DNA of 64,000 bases from Mesorhizobium sp. J18 (GTDB taxonomy: Bacteria; Pseudomonadota; Alphaproteobacteria; Rhizobiales; Rhizobiaceae): positions 44,124-108,123 of the forward strand of contig NZ_VLJP01000078.1 in assembly GCF_007829525.1 (NCBI RefSeq). Reading direction: 5' to 3'. Shown piece after piece: positions 53,245 to 62,451 of the stretch. Positions within the stretch are counted from its first letter, which is position 1. The number at the start of each line of letters is the position of its first letter. Under the pieces are notes generated by a model that worked only from the letters and a program-made list of their open reading frames with translations, was not told the origin of the DNA and made no database searches. Made by a program: the position numbers and the translations under genes.

Positions 53245-54171
53245 ATGACCACACGTTTCTATTCCCATCCGATCTATCTTGAACATCTGACGCCCGCCGG
53301 CCATCCGGAACGTCCGGATCGCCTGCGTGCCATCGCCCGGGTGCTGGAGCATGATGTCTTCGACGCCCTCGACCGCGTCGAGGCGACGCTCGGCGACGAG
53401 GCGACGATCCTCTATGCCCATCCAGCCGAGCAGCTTGAGCGCGTGAAGGCGCAGATCCCGGCGGAGGGCATCGCCCGCATCGACGCCGATACCTCGGCCA
53501 GCCCGAAAAGCTGGGAAGCGGCGCTGATGGCGATCGGCGCGGCGAATGCGGCGGTGGATGATGTCTTCACCGGCAAGGCCGACAATGTCTTTGTCGCGGC
53601 GCGACCGCCCGGCCATCATGCCGAGAAGACGAGGGCCATGGGCTTTTGCCTCTTCAACAATGCGGCGATCGCCGCCCGTCATGCCCAGAAGGCGCATGGC
53701 GCCGAACGCATTGCCATCGTCGACTGGGATGTCCATCACGGCAACGGCACGCAGGATATCTTCTGGGACGATCCGACCGTGCTTTATTGCTCCACACATC
53801 AGATGCCGCTCTATCCCGGCACCGGCGCGAAGAACGAGACCGGCGCGGGGAATATTGTCAACGCACCGCTTTCCCCTCAATCTGGCGGCGAACTGTTCCG
53901 CGAAGCCTTCGAATCGCACATCCTGCCGGCGCTCGACGATTTTCGTCCGGACCTGATCATCATCTCCGCCGGCTTCGACGCCCATCAGCGCGATCCGCTT
54001 GCCGAAATCAATCTGGAGGAGGCGGATTTCGCCTGGGCGACAGCCGAGCTGATGGACAGGGCAGGGCGCTGGTCGAACAATCGGCTCGTGAGCCTGCTCG
54101 AAGGCGGATACGACCTCCAGGGCCTTGCGCTGTCGGTGGCGGCTCATCTCGGCCGTCTGATGAAGGGTTGA
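53245..54171 (+). CDS. Histone-deacetylase-family hydrolase
   Basis: Zinc-dependent amidohydrolase of the arginase/deacetylase superfamily, probably acting on acetylated small molecules (such as acetylpolyamines) or proteins. The 308-residue protein has RPPGHHAEKTRAMGFCLFNNAAIAA, the zinc-ligand motif DWDVHHGNGTQ, AGFDAHQRDPLAE and LEGGYDL. The substrate is unknown. The xseB gene begins 3 bp after its stop, so they are cotranscribed; the order deacetylase-xseB-dxs is conserved in Hyphomicrobiales. Confidence 0.9.
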   Translation: MTTRFYSHPIYLEHLTPAGHPERPDRLRAIARVLEHDVFDALDRVEATLGDEATILYAHPAEQLERVKAQIPAEGIARIDADTSASPKSWEAALMAIGAANAAVDDVFTGKADNVFVAARPPGHHAEKTRAMGFCLFNNAAIAARHAQKAHGAERIAIVDWDVHHGNGTQDIFWDDPTVLYCSTHQMPLYPGTGAKNETGAGNIVNAPLSPQSGGELFREAFESHILPALDDFRPDLIIISAGFDAHQRDPLAEINLEEADFAWATAELMDRAGRWSNNRLVSLLEGGYDLQGLALSVAAHLGRLMKG

Positions 54172-54174
54172 AGA

Positions 54175-54426
54175 ATGATCGAAGAAGCAAATCAGGACAT
54201 CAAGGAGATGAGCTTCGAGCAGGCTTTGGAAGCCTTGGAGCGCATCGTTGAGGATCTTGAGCGCGGCGACGTGCCGCTCGACCAGTCGATCCGCATCTAC
54301 GAGCGTGGCGAGGCCCTGAAGAAGCATTGCGAGACGCTTCTGAAGGCGGCCGAGGACAAGGTCGAGAAGATCCGCCTGTCACGCGAAGGCAAGCCCGCAG
54401 GTGTGGAACCGCTGGACGGGGAATAG
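54175..54426 (+). CDS. xseB: Exodeoxyribonuclease VII small subunit
   Basis: Small subunit of the single-strand DNA exonuclease VII, which works with XseA. The 83-residue protein has [41 protein letters not shown], the coiled-coil signature of the family. It starts 3 bp after the deacetylase stop. The TAG stop at 54424 is in frame with the vapC remnant that follows. Length is normal. Confidence 0.97.
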   Translation: MIEEANQDIKEMSFEQALEALERIVEDLERGDVPLDQSIRIYERGEALKKHCETLLKAAEDKVEKIRLSREGKPAGVEPLDGE

Positions 54427-54606
54427 GCACAAAGCTTCTCTTTGCTGGATGTCAACGCCACGCATGCGGCCTTTATCGAACGGCTGCCGCCTGTTCATGC
54501 TGATCCCTTTGACAGGCTGATGCTGGCACAGGCCATGATTGAGAATCTGCAATTGGTGACATTCGACCGCCATCTCTCGCGCTATGATGTAGCCATATTG
54601 ACTTGA
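54427..54606 (+). pseudogene. C-terminal remnant of a VapC-like PIN-domain toxin gene
   Basis: The frame directly after the xseB TAG codes for 59 codons up to TGA 54604. The second half reads ERLPPVHADPFDRLMLAQAM followed by IENLQLVTFDRHLSRYDVAILT, which matches the C-terminal half of PIN-domain toxins (HxDPFDRxLxAQA and LVTxDR). The N-terminal half with the first acidic residues is missing, and no start codon or antitoxin gene is present. It lies between xseB and pirin, where related genomes usually have dxs. It is in the same frame as xseB, so stop-codon read-through would give a fusion. Probably a decayed toxin-antitoxin locus. Confidence 0.7.
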
Positions 54607-54637
54607 TCCCAACCGACTTCACGCGAAAGGAACCGCG

Positions 54638-55558
54638 ATGAGCTTCTTTCCCGGACCTGACCCGCTGCCCGGTGATGCCTTCGCCTGCGACGCCATCGAG
54701 ACGCTGATCATTCCGCGCGCCAGCGATATCGGCGGCTTCGAGGTGCGCCGGGCTCTGCCCTCGTCGCGTCGCCGCCTCGTCGGCCCCTTCATATTCTTCG
54801 ACCGCATGGGCCCAGCCGTGCTGCGCGCCGGCCAGGGGCTGGACGTGCGGCCACACCCGCATATCGGCCTGTCCACGGTCACCTATCTGTTCGACGGCAA
54901 GATCCGCCATCGCGATTCGCTCGGCACGGAAATGGTCATCGAACCGGGCGACCTGAACCTGATGACGGCGGGCAGGGGCATCGTGCATTCCGAGCGCTCG
55001 CCGGAAGAATTGCGCGGCTCGCCCATGTCTGTTTCCGGGCTGCAGACCTGGCTGGCGCTGCCCGACGGCGGCGAAGAGGTCGATCCGGTATTCGAGAACA
55101 CCTCGCGAACAGTCATGCCCGAAATCGACGACGGCGGCGTCAAGGCGCGCGTGGTCATAGGCAATCTGGACGGTGCACGCTCGCCGGTGCGCACGCCGAC
55201 CGACACGCTCTATGCCGACATCCGCCTGGGAGCGGGCGCACAGTTCCGTATCCCGGCCGAGGCCGAGGAGCGTGCGATCTATGTGCTGGAAGGCCATGTG
55301 GAGATCGCCGGCGATCGCTTCCCTGCCGACAGGCTCCTGGTCTTCCGCCCGGGCGACGAGATCGTCGTGCGGTCGGAGGCGGGCGCGCATTTCATGCTTT
55401 TCGGCGGCGCGGCGCTCGGGTCGCAGCGCTACATATGGTGGAATTTCGTCTCTTCCTCGAAGGAGCGCATCGAACAGGCCAAGGAGGAATGGCGAACCGG
55501 CCACTTCGATATCGTGCCGGGCGACGAGGAAGAGTTCATTCCCCTGCCGGAGGGATGA
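54638..55558 (+). CDS. Pirin-family protein
   Basis: Iron-binding cupin of 306 residues; bacterial pirins such as YhhW have quercetinase activity, others bind and regulate enzymes. The metal site is in the N-terminal cupin: His73 and His75 in RPHPHIGLST, His117 and Glu119 in IVHSERS. The C-terminal cupin (GHVEIAGDRFPADRLLVF and so on) is of the usual type. ATG 54638 follows AAAGGAACCGCG. It lies between the vapC remnant and dxs and is likely an insertion into the xseB-dxs unit. Confidence 0.92.
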   Translation: MSFFPGPDPLPGDAFACDAIETLIIPRASDIGGFEVRRALPSSRRRLVGPFIFFDRMGPAVLRAGQGLDVRPHPHIGLSTVTYLFDGKIRHRDSLGTEMVIEPGDLNLMTAGRGIVHSERSPEELRGSPMSVSGLQTWLALPDGGEEVDPVFENTSRTVMPEIDDGGVKARVVIGNLDGARSPVRTPTDTLYADIRLGAGAQFRIPAEAEERAIYVLEGHVEIAGDRFPADRLLVFRPGDEIVVRSEAGAHFMLFGGAALGSQRYIWWNFVSSSKERIEQAKEEWRTGHFDIVPGDEEEFIPLPEG

Positions 55559-55624
55559 CCGCGGGCAGACATTGCAAATCCGCTCACGGCGCGCCGACGA
55601 GACGCGTTTACTTTCGGCGCCCAA

Positions 55625-57583
55625 ATGCCTATGTCCCTTGCAAGGCTATCATCTATAAGTGACGCGCGCGTGAAATCGCCCCCCGAAACCCCGCTTCTCG
55701 ATCGGATCACATATCCTTCGGACCTGAAGCAGCTTCCCGAAAGCGCCTTGCCGCAATTGGCGAGCGAGCTGCGGGCGGAGATGATCGATGCCGTCTCGCA
55801 GACGGGCGGGCATCTGGGTGCCGGCCTCGGCGTGGTTGAGCTCACCGTCGCGTTGCACTATGTTTTCGACACGCCTGCCGACCGCATCATCTGGGATGTC
55901 GGGCATCAGGCCTATCCGCACAAGATACTGACCGGACGGCGCGACCGCATCCGCACGCTTCGCCAGGAAGGCGGACTTTCCGGCTTCACCAAGCGGGCGG
56001 AGAGCGAATACGACCCTTTCGGCGCGGCGCACTCCTCGACCTCGATTTCCGCTGGCCTTGGCATGGCCGTCGCCCGCGACCTGAAAGGCGGGAAGAACAA
56101 TGTTATCGCTGTCATCGGCGACGGCGCCATGTCGGCCGGCATGGCCTATGAGGCCATGAACAATGCCGGCGCGCTCGACGCGCGGCTTATCGTCATCCTC
56201 AACGACAACGACATGTCCATCGCGCCGCCTTCCGGGGCCATGAGTCACTATCTGGCACGGCTTGCCTCGGGCCGGACCTATGCCGGCTTCCGCGATTTCG
56301 GCAAGAAGCTTACTTCCTATCTCGGCAAGCGCGTGGATCGGGCGGTCACCCGCGCCGTGGAACATGCGCGCGGCTATGTTACCGGCGGGACACTGTTCGA
56401 GGAGATGGGCTTCTATCATATTGGCCCGATCGACGGGCACAATCTCGAGCATCTCGTGCCGGTGCTGAAGAATGTGCGCGATAATGGGAGTGGCCCGGTT
56501 CTGATCCACGTCGTGACGCAAAAGGGCAAGGGCTATGCGCCCGCCGAGGCGGCTGCCGACAAATATCACGGCGTCAGCAAGTTCGATGTCATCACCGGCA
56601 CGCAGGCGAAAGCGCCGGCCAACGCGCCGAGTTATACCAGGGTTTTCGCTGAGAGCCTGATCCAGGAGGCGCGCGAGGACGATAAGATCGTCGCCATCAC
56701 CGCTGCCATGCCTTCCGGCACCGGGCTGGACCTTTTCGGCAAGGAATTTCCGGCTCGCACTTTCGATGTCGGCATTGCCGAGCAGCATGCCGTAACCTTC
56801 GCCGCGGGGCTTGCGACCGAGGGCTTCAAGCCTTTTGCCGCGATCTATTCGACCTTCCTGCAGCGCGCCTATGACCAGGTGGTTCACGATGTGGCGATCC
56901 AGAGGCTGCCCGTCCGCTTTCCGATCGACCGGGCAGGCTTTGTCGGTGCTGACGGCCCGACCCATTGCGGCGCCTTCGATACAGCCTATCTGGCGGCACT
57001 TCCCGGTTTTGTCGTGATGGCGGCGAGCAACGAGGCGGAATTGCGCCACATGGTGCGGACCGCCGTTGCCTATGACGAAGGCCCCATCACTTTCCGTTAT
57101 CCGCGCGGCAATGGTGTCGGCGTCGAAATGCCCGAGCGCGGCAGCGTTCTTGAAATCGGCAGGGGCCGTATCGTCAAGGAAGGCACCAAGGTGGCGCTTC
57201 TTTCCTTCGGCACCCGGCTGGCAGATTGCCTGCTGGCGGCCGAGGAACTGGATGCGGCAGGGCTCTCGACCACCGTTGCCGATGCGCGTTTCGCCAAGCC
57301 GCTTGACACCGATCTCGTCCGCCGTCTGGCGCGCGAGCACGAGGTGCTGATAACGATCGAGGAAGGCTCGGTCGGCGGTTTCGGGTCGCATGTTCTGCAC
57401 TTCCTGGCAACAGAGGGCTTGCTCGAAAACGGCTTGAAGGTGCGCCCGCTGGTGCTGCCCGACGCCTTCGTGGACCAGGCAAAGCCGGAAAAGATGTATG
57501 CCGATGCCGGGCTGGATTCCGCCGGCATCGTGCGTGCGGTCTTTGCCGCATTCGGCCATTCCGCGCAGGCGGTGCGGGCCTGA
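55625..57583 (+). CDS. dxs: 1-deoxy-D-xylulose-5-phosphate synthase
   Basis: First enzyme of the MEP isoprenoid pathway: pyruvate and glyceraldehyde 3-phosphate to DXP, with thiamine diphosphate. The 652-residue protein has [37 protein letters not shown], the TPP motif [18 protein letters not shown] (GDG-X-NDND), [17 protein letters not shown] and [14 protein letters not shown]. The start is uncertain: ATG 55625 and 55631, or a GTG at 55673, all lack a strong ribosome site; the conserved part begins near [12 protein letters not shown]. Followed by tlyA and an RNA methyltransferase gene, as in related genomes. Confidence 0.97.
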   Translation: MPMSLARLSSISDARVKSPPETPLLDRITYPSDLKQLPESALPQLASELRAEMIDAVSQTGGHLGAGLGVVELTVALHYVFDTPADRIIWDVGHQAYPHKILTGRRDRIRTLRQEGGLSGFTKRAESEYDPFGAAHSSTSISAGLGMAVARDLKGGKNNVIAVIGDGAMSAGMAYEAMNNAGALDARLIVILNDNDMSIAPPSGAMSHYLARLASGRTYAGFRDFGKKLTSYLGKRVDRAVTRAVEHARGYVTGGTLFEEMGFYHIGPIDGHNLEHLVPVLKNVRDNGSGPVLIHVVTQKGKGYAPAEAAADKYHGVSKFDVITGTQAKAPANAPSYTRVFAESLIQEAREDDKIVAITAAMPSGTGLDLFGKEFPARTFDVGIAEQHAVTFAAGLATEGFKPFAAIYSTFLQRAYDQVVHDVAIQRLPVRFPIDRAGFVGADGPTHCGAFDTAYLAALPGFVVMAASNEAELRHMVRTAVAYDEGPITFRYPRGNGVGVEMPERGSVLEIGRGRIVKEGTKVALLSFGTRLADCLLAAEELDAAGLSTTVADARFAKPLDTDLVRRLAREHEVLITIEEGSVGGFGSHVLHFLATEGLLENGLKVRPLVLPDAFVDQAKPEKMYADAGLDSAGIVRAVFAAFGHSAQAVRA

Positions 57584-57640
57584 GGATGTCCTTTATGTCT
57601 GGTCCGATTGACCAAACTCCCATTCCGTCCCGCTGCATGG

Positions 57641-57705
57641 GACACCTCTCCCCCACTTCGTGAGAGAGGAAGGGCGGCAACGGCAATTGGGCCCTCTCTC
57701 TTGCC
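57641..57705. repeat. Palindromic repeat between dxs and tlyA
   Basis: CCTCTC (57645-57650) pairs with GAGAGG (57664-57669), and GAGAGAGG (57662-57669) pairs with CCTCTCTC (57693-57700), so alternative stems are possible. The sequence style (CCTCTCCCCCACTTCG) resembles the palindromic elements in glyS. Boundaries are approximate. Confidence 0.6.
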
Positions 57706-57726
57706 ATCCTCTCCATCATCCGACAC

Positions 57727-58500
57727 ATGAGGCGCATGGCCGCCGAGACCGCCGACAGCAACCGCATCCGCCTCGACCATCTGCTTGTCGAACGTGGCTT
57801 CTTCGCAAGCCGGGCACGCGCGCGGGATGCGATCCTGCGCGGGACGGTCTCGGTCGGCGGAATGCCGGCGTCCAAGCCAGGGCAGAGGACGCCGCTCGAC
57901 GCCACGGTATCCGTTGACGATCCGGCACGGAAATATGTTTCGCGCGCTGCGTTGAAGCTCGTCCACGCACTGGATGCTTTCGGCCTCGAACCGCGTGGGC
58001 GTCATGCGCTCGATCTCGGTGCCTCCACCGGCGGCTTCACGCAGGTCTTGCTGGAGCGGGGTGCGGCCCATGTGACGGCAGTCGATGTCGGTCACGGCCA
58101 GATGGGTGCCGGCTTGCGGGCCGATCCACGCGTGACCTGTGTCGAAGGGGTGAACGCGCGCGATCTGACGCCGGCCGATCTGGGCGGCGCGGCACCTGGT
58201 TTCATCGTCTCCGATGTCAGCTTCATTTCGTTGAAGCTGGCACTGCCGCCGGCGCTGGCACTCGCGGCTCCCGGTGCGCATGGCATCTTCCTCGTCAAGC
58301 CGCAATTCGAAGCCGGCCGCGAAGCCATAGGCAAAGGCGGCATCCTGCGTGATCTGCGGCACGGCCGGCGGGTCGCCGAGGAAATGGCCGTCTGGCTCGG
58401 CACGAATGCCGGCTGGCATGCGCTCGGTGTGAAGGATTCGCCAATCGATGGTGGCGACGGCAACCGTGAATATCTGTTGGCGGGGGCCAAGGCCACATGA
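57727..58500 (+). CDS. TlyA-family rRNA 2'-O-methyltransferase
   Basis: Likely rRNA cytidine-2'-O-methyltransferase. The 257-residue protein has an N-terminal S4 RNA-binding domain (IRLDHLLVERGFFASRARARDAILRGTVSVGG) and a FtsJ-like SAM domain (ALDLGASTGGFTQVLLERGAAHVTAVDVGHGQM). In mycobacteria TlyA methylates 16S and 23S rRNA, giving capreomycin sensitivity. A start at 57736 (MAAETAD) is also possible. It overlaps the next gene by 4 bp. Confidence 0.9.
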   Translation: MRRMAAETADSNRIRLDHLLVERGFFASRARARDAILRGTVSVGGMPASKPGQRTPLDATVSVDDPARKYVSRAALKLVHALDAFGLEPRGRHALDLGASTGGFTQVLLERGAAHVTAVDVGHGQMGAGLRADPRVTCVEGVNARDLTPADLGGAAPGFIVSDVSFISLKLALPPALALAAPGAHGIFLVKPQFEAGREAIGKGGILRDLRHGRRVAEEMAVWLGTNAGWHALGVKDSPIDGGDGNREYLLAGAKAT

Positions 58501-59738
58501 CCGCTACACTTCGGATCGAGCGCCTCGGCGCGCAGGGCGACGGCGTTGCGGATACGCCGAAAGGCCCCGTTTTCGTGCCTTTCACATTGCCGGGCGAGCG
58601 GGTCAGAGCCAGCATCGGCAAGAACCGCGCCGATCTTCTCGCCATAGAGGAAGCCTCGCCGCTGCGCACCGATCCGGCCTGTCGGCATTTCGGCACATGC
58701 GGCGGCTGCGCGGTGCAGCATCTGGAGGAGGGCACATACCGGACCTGGAAGCGCGAACGTGTCATCACTGCGCTGAACAACCGCGGAATAGCCGTCGAAG
58801 TCGATCCGCTGGTGCCTTGCCTGCCGGCATCACGGCGGCGGATGACCTTCGCGGCCCGCAGGACCGAAGGCGGGATACTGCTCGGCTTCAACCAGGCGCT
58901 TTCTCATCGCATCGTCGATATCGAGGAATGCCCTATCGCAGTTCCCGAGATCGTTGTACGGCTGGAAGAATTGCGCCGATTGGCGGGCCTCGTCTGCAAC
59001 ACCTCGGATTCCTTCCGTCTGACGGTAACTGCAACGGCCTCCGGTCTCGACGCCGCTTTCGAGGAAAGCGGAAAGATCAGCGAGAAGGCACGCCGCGCGG
59101 CTTCGGATTTCACGATCCGCCATGGTTTTGCCCGGCTGTCCGTGGCAGGCGAGATCGTGGTGGAGCCGAAAAAGCCGATGATCCGGTTCGGCGATGCTTC
59201 CGTCACGCCGCCGCCCGGCGGCTTCCTGCAGGCGGTTGAGAGTGCCGAGGATGCGATGGCCGGGTTCGCCGTCGCTCATCTTGCCAATGCGAAGAAAGTG
59301 CTCGACCTGTTTGCCGGCTCCGGCGCTTTCGCATTGCGGCTGGCGCGCGACAGCGAGGTGCATGCAGTCGAGGGCGATGCAGCGGCACTTGCAGCCCTCG
59401 ATCGCGGCTTCCGCTTCGCGGCTGGCTTGAAGCGGGTAACCACGGAACGCCGCGATCTCTTCCGCCGGCCATTCACTTTCAAGGAGCTGGACGCTTTCGG
59501 CGGGCTCGTCTTCGATCCGCCGCGCGCCGGGGCAGAGGAGCAATCCAAACAGATTGCGCGCTCCTCCGTGCCGCTTGTCGCAGCCATTTCCTGCAATCCG
59601 ACAACGCTTGCGCGTGACTTGGCCATCCTGATCGCGGGCGGCTATGTCCTGAGGCGCGTGGTGCCGATCGACCAGTTTCTCTGGTCGCCGCATGTGGAGG
59701 CGGTGGCTCTGCTGGAGAAGCCGAGAAAGCGGCGCTAA
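58497..59738 (+). CDS. RumA/RlmD-type 23S rRNA (uracil-C5)-methyltransferase
   Basis: Class I RNA methyltransferase that makes 5-methyluridine, probably U1939 of 23S rRNA (RlmD type). An iron-sulphur cluster motif is present: Cys62, Cys68 and Cys71 in CRHFGTCGGC, with Cys145 in IEECPIA as the likely fourth ligand. The SAM motif is VLDLFAGSGAFALRLA and the catalytic Cys is in SCNPTTLARDLA. The 413-residue length is normal. The TRAM domain is short at the N-terminus. Overlaps tlyA by 4 bp; convergent with the sirtuin. Confidence 0.9.
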   Translation: MTATLRIERLGAQGDGVADTPKGPVFVPFTLPGERVRASIGKNRADLLAIEEASPLRTDPACRHFGTCGGCAVQHLEEGTYRTWKRERVITALNNRGIAVEVDPLVPCLPASRRRMTFAARRTEGGILLGFNQALSHRIVDIEECPIAVPEIVVRLEELRRLAGLVCNTSDSFRLTVTATASGLDAAFEESGKISEKARRAASDFTIRHGFARLSVAGEIVVEPKKPMIRFGDASVTPPPGGFLQAVESAEDAMAGFAVAHLANAKKVLDLFAGSGAFALRLARDSEVHAVEGDAAALAALDRGFRFAAGLKRVTTERRDLFRRPFTFKELDAFGGLVFDPPRAGAEEQSKQIARSSVPLVAAISCNPTTLARDLAILIAGGYVLRRVVPIDQFLWSPHVEAVALLEKPRKRR

Positions 59739-60436
59739 ACTTTCAGAAGGCGTTCCACAAAGGCTGGCACGACTTCCGTCGCGCGGCCGTGAATGGCCTC
59801 GGCGAAGTCGTCGATGCCTTCGGAAGGTTCAAGGTTGAGTTCAACCGTATAGGCGCCGGCCCGGGCTGCCTCCTGCACGAACTGGGCCGCCGGATAGACA
59901 TTGCCGGACGTGCCGATGGAGATGAACAGGTCGGCACTCCTCAGCGCCTGATAGATCGCTTCCATGTGATAAGGCATCTCGCCGAACCAGACCACGTCGG
60001 GCCGCAAATAGCCCTTCGAGCCGCAGGCGGGGCAGGGGATCGCCCGGGAAAGGTCCTCGCGCCACTCGTGACGGCTGCCGCAATTGGCGCAAAGCGCCTT
60101 GGTGTGCTCGCCATGCATATGGAGAAGCTTCTGCGAGCCGGCCTTTTCGTGCAGGTCGTCTATGTTCTGCGTAACGAGGAGGAATTCGCCCTGAAACTCC
60201 CGTTCGAGCCGGGCAAGAGCGAAATGGGCGGCATTGGGCTGAACATCCTTCATGCGTTGCCGGCGCATATTGTAGAATTCGTGAACCCGGTCCGGGTCCC
60301 GCGCGAAGCCTTCCGGCGTCGCCACGTCGCGATAATCGACCTTCGACCAGATGCCGCCCTTGTCGCGGAAGGTGTCGACGCCCGATTCGGCTGAAATGCC
60401 GGCGCCAGTGAGGATGACAATCCGGGAGAAAGGCAT
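59735..60436 (-). CDS. cobB: NAD-dependent sirtuin deacylase (CobB-like)
   Basis: Sir2 enzyme that removes acyl groups from lysine using NAD, for example from acetyl-CoA synthetase. The 233-residue protein has LTGAGISAESGVDTFRD at the start, TQNIDDLHEKAG, the catalytic His108 in LLHMHGE, and zinc cysteines Cys116/119/135/138. The Tyr55-X2-Arg58 pair (FYNMRRQ) is typical of class III sirtuins that also desuccinylate. The start at 60436 is one base within the tldD stop (TGATG), so the genes are coupled. Overlaps the 3' end of the RNA methyltransferase gene by 4 bp (convergent). Confidence 0.92.
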   Translation of the reverse strand: MPFSRIVILTGAGISAESGVDTFRDKGGIWSKVDYRDVATPEGFARDPDRVHEFYNMRRQRMKDVQPNAAHFALARLEREFQGEFLLVTQNIDDLHEKAGSQKLLHMHGEHTKALCANCGSRHEWREDLSRAIPCPACGSKGYLRPDVVWFGEMPYHMEAIYQALRSADLFISIGTSGNVYPAAQFVQEAARAGAYTVELNLEPSEGIDDFAEAIHGRATEVVPAFVERLLKV

Positions 60437-61851
60437 CACGCCTGAGTGCCACCGACCGTCATCCGATCCATCCGGAGATGCGGCTGGCCGACGCCGACGG
60501 GAACGCCCTGGCCTGCCTTGCCGCACATGCCTATTCCGGTGTCGAGCTTCATGTCATTGCCGATCATCGAGACCCTGTGCATGGCATCGGGGCCGTTCCC
60601 GATCAGCATGGCGCCTTTTATGGGCCGGGTGACCTTGCCGTCCTCGATCATGTAGGCCTCGGTGCAGCCGAAGACGAATTTGCCGGAGGTGATATCCACC
60701 TGTCCGCCGCCGAAGGAAACGGCATAGATGCCTTTCTTGACCGAAGCGATGATCTCCTCGGGGGTCTTGTCGCCAGCGGTCATATAGGTGTTGGTCATGC
60801 GCGGCATCGGTTCATGCGCATAGGATTCGCGCCGCCCGTTGCCCGTCGGAGCCATGCCCATGAGGCGGGCGTTCAGCCTGTCTTGCATATAACCGACGAG
60901 CCTGCCGTCCTCGATCAGCACGTTGCGAGCGCTGGGTGTTCCCTCATCATCGATTGTCAGCGAGCCGCGACGCTCGGCGATCGTGCCGTCATCGACGACC
61001 GTGACGCCTCTCGCCGCCACCTGGCTTCCCATCAGGCCGGCGAAGGCGGAGGTCTTCTTGCGGTTGAAATCGCCTTCAAGCCCATGGCCGACCGCCTCAT
61101 GCAGCATGACGCCCGGCCAGCCGCTCGCCAGTACGATATCGAAAGTGCCGGCCGGCGCCGGCGCGGCCTCGAGATTGACCAGCGCCTGCCGCAACGCCTC
61201 GTCGGCAGCGAATTTCCAGGAATCGTCGGCGACAAATTCCCCGAAGCTCTTGCGTCCGCCCATGCCGTAGGAGCCGCTCTCCTGCCGGTCGCCGTCGCCG
61301 ACCACGACGGCCACATTGACCCGGACCAGCGGACGGATGTCACGCACGAGTCGGCCATCGGCGCGCAGTATCTCGACATGCTGCCAGGATGCGGCGAGTG
61401 ATGCGGTCACCTGCCGAACGCGCGGGTCCTTGTCGCGCAGGAAGGCGTCGATCTTCTGCAGGAGGCGCACCTTCTCCTCGAAGCCGGGAGAGGCGATGGG
61501 GTTCTCGTCGCCGTAAAGCCGCCGGTTCGTGCCGGCCGGAGCATCCGCCAGCGTTCCCGAATAGCCGGCCGTCACCGTGGAGACGGCATCGGAGGCACGG
61601 CGCAATGCGGCCCCGGAAAGCTCGCTCGAATGGGCGTATCCGGTGGCCTCGCCGGCCACGGCGCGCAGGCCGAAGCCCTGGTCGGTATTGAAATTGGCCG
61701 TCTTCAGACGGCCATTGTCGAAGACCAGCGCCTCGCCCTCGCGATATTCGAGGAAAAGCTCGCCGTCATCGGCACCCGCCAGCGATTCGGTCACAATCCG
61801 GCGCACGGTTTCGTCGGAAATGTCGAATCGTTCGATGAGGCTGGAAGTCAT
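60436..61851 (-). CDS. tldD: Metalloprotease TldD
   Basis: TldD works with TldE (PmbA) as a zinc-dependent protease that degrades unfolded peptides and matures microcins such as B17. The 471-residue protein has the zinc motif HEAVGH (251-256). The usual second Cys ligand is in the C-terminal half (FVFGCTEAYMIEDGK). It is interesting that a BacA/SbmA-type transporter, the microcin B17 importer, is also in the window, but the genes are 46 kb apart. Coupled to the sirtuin gene by TGATG. Confidence 0.95.
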   Translation of the reverse strand: MTSSLIERFDISDETVRRIVTESLAGADDGELFLEYREGEALVFDNGRLKTANFNTDQGFGLRAVAGEATGYAHSSELSGAALRRASDAVSTVTAGYSGTLADAPAGTNRRLYGDENPIASPGFEEKVRLLQKIDAFLRDKDPRVRQVTASLAASWQHVEILRADGRLVRDIRPLVRVNVAVVVGDGDRQESGSYGMGGRKSFGEFVADDSWKFAADEALRQALVNLEAAPAPAGTFDIVLASGWPGVMLHEAVGHGLEGDFNRKKTSAFAGLMGSQVAARGVTVVDDGTIAERRGSLTIDDEGTPSARNVLIEDGRLVGYMQDRLNARLMGMAPTGNGRRESYAHEPMPRMTNTYMTAGDKTPEEIIASVKKGIYAVSFGGGQVDITSGKFVFGCTEAYMIEDGKVTRPIKGAMLIGNGPDAMHRVSMIGNDMKLDTGIGMCGKAGQGVPVGVGQPHLRMDRMTVGGTQA

Positions 61852-61932
61852 GTGAATACTCCGAGAACAAACCCGTTCTCCTAGGGTCCTGACTCTAGAT
61901 AGGAGGTCGGGACCGGTTTGTCACACGGGGTA

Positions 61933-62451
61933 TCAGGGCAATGCGTCGAATCCCTCGCCGAAACCGTTCAGGTCGACCGGAATGCCGATTCCCTCCTCGG
62001 GCGTCTGGAAGACGATGAAAGTGGCGGATTCGCCGCTCCTGAGCGTGCCGAGCAGCGGCTCTTCCAGGATAACCTCGGCATAGCAGCCGTCCTGGAAGCA
62101 GCGCACGAAATAGGCCCGGCCGATATCCTTGCCGTCGACATTCAGGCCGAGCCCGTTTGGAAGAAGCACTCCAAGCGGCGCCAGCACGCGCAGGATTTCT
62201 GCCTTGTTGTCAGCCGTCTTCAGCACCACGACCGACAGGCCGACCTCTGGCCGGTCCTCTGCCATCACATTCTGAATCATGGCGCATTGCTCGCCCGATG
62301 CGCCGGCCGGCGTGTCACAGATGATCGACCATGCGCCGTGGGTAGAGCGCACATTGCCCGTCGGTTGCTGCTGCGCCATGGCAGGTGTTGCGACAACAGC
62401 GGCGAAGGCGAGCGCTGAAAGGAGGCGCGTTACGAACGGCACAGAGATCAT
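61933..62451 (-). CDS. Invasion-associated locus B (IalB)-family secreted protein
   Basis: A 172-residue secreted protein of the IalB family, common in Hyphomicrobiales; in Bartonella it helps erythrocyte invasion, elsewhere the role is unknown. Residues 1-27 are a signal peptide (LLSALAFAAVVATPAMA). The mature part has three or four cysteines (SIICDTPAG, EQCAMIQ, RCFQDGCYAEV) which may form disulphides. ATG 62451 follows GGGAG. It is upstream of tldD on the same strand, 81 bp away, and divergent from coxB. Confidence 0.88.
   Translation of the reverse strand: MISVPFVTRLLSALAFAAVVATPAMAQQQPTGNVRSTHGAWSIICDTPAGASGEQCAMIQNVMAEDRPEVGLSVVVLKTADNKAEILRVLAPLGVLLPNGLGLNVDGKDIGRAYFVRCFQDGCYAEVILEEPLLGTLRSGESATFIVFQTPEEGIGIPVDLNGFGEGFDALP

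Noticed and set aside
55649-57559. 636-codon open frame opposite dxs
   Set aside because: Antisense of a clear dxs gene in GC-rich DNA; no family features.
13405-61851. Possible microcin system linking the BacA/SbmA importer with TldD
   Set aside because: The genes are about 46 kb apart, both are common housekeeping genes in the group, and no microcin precursor or modification enzyme is present.
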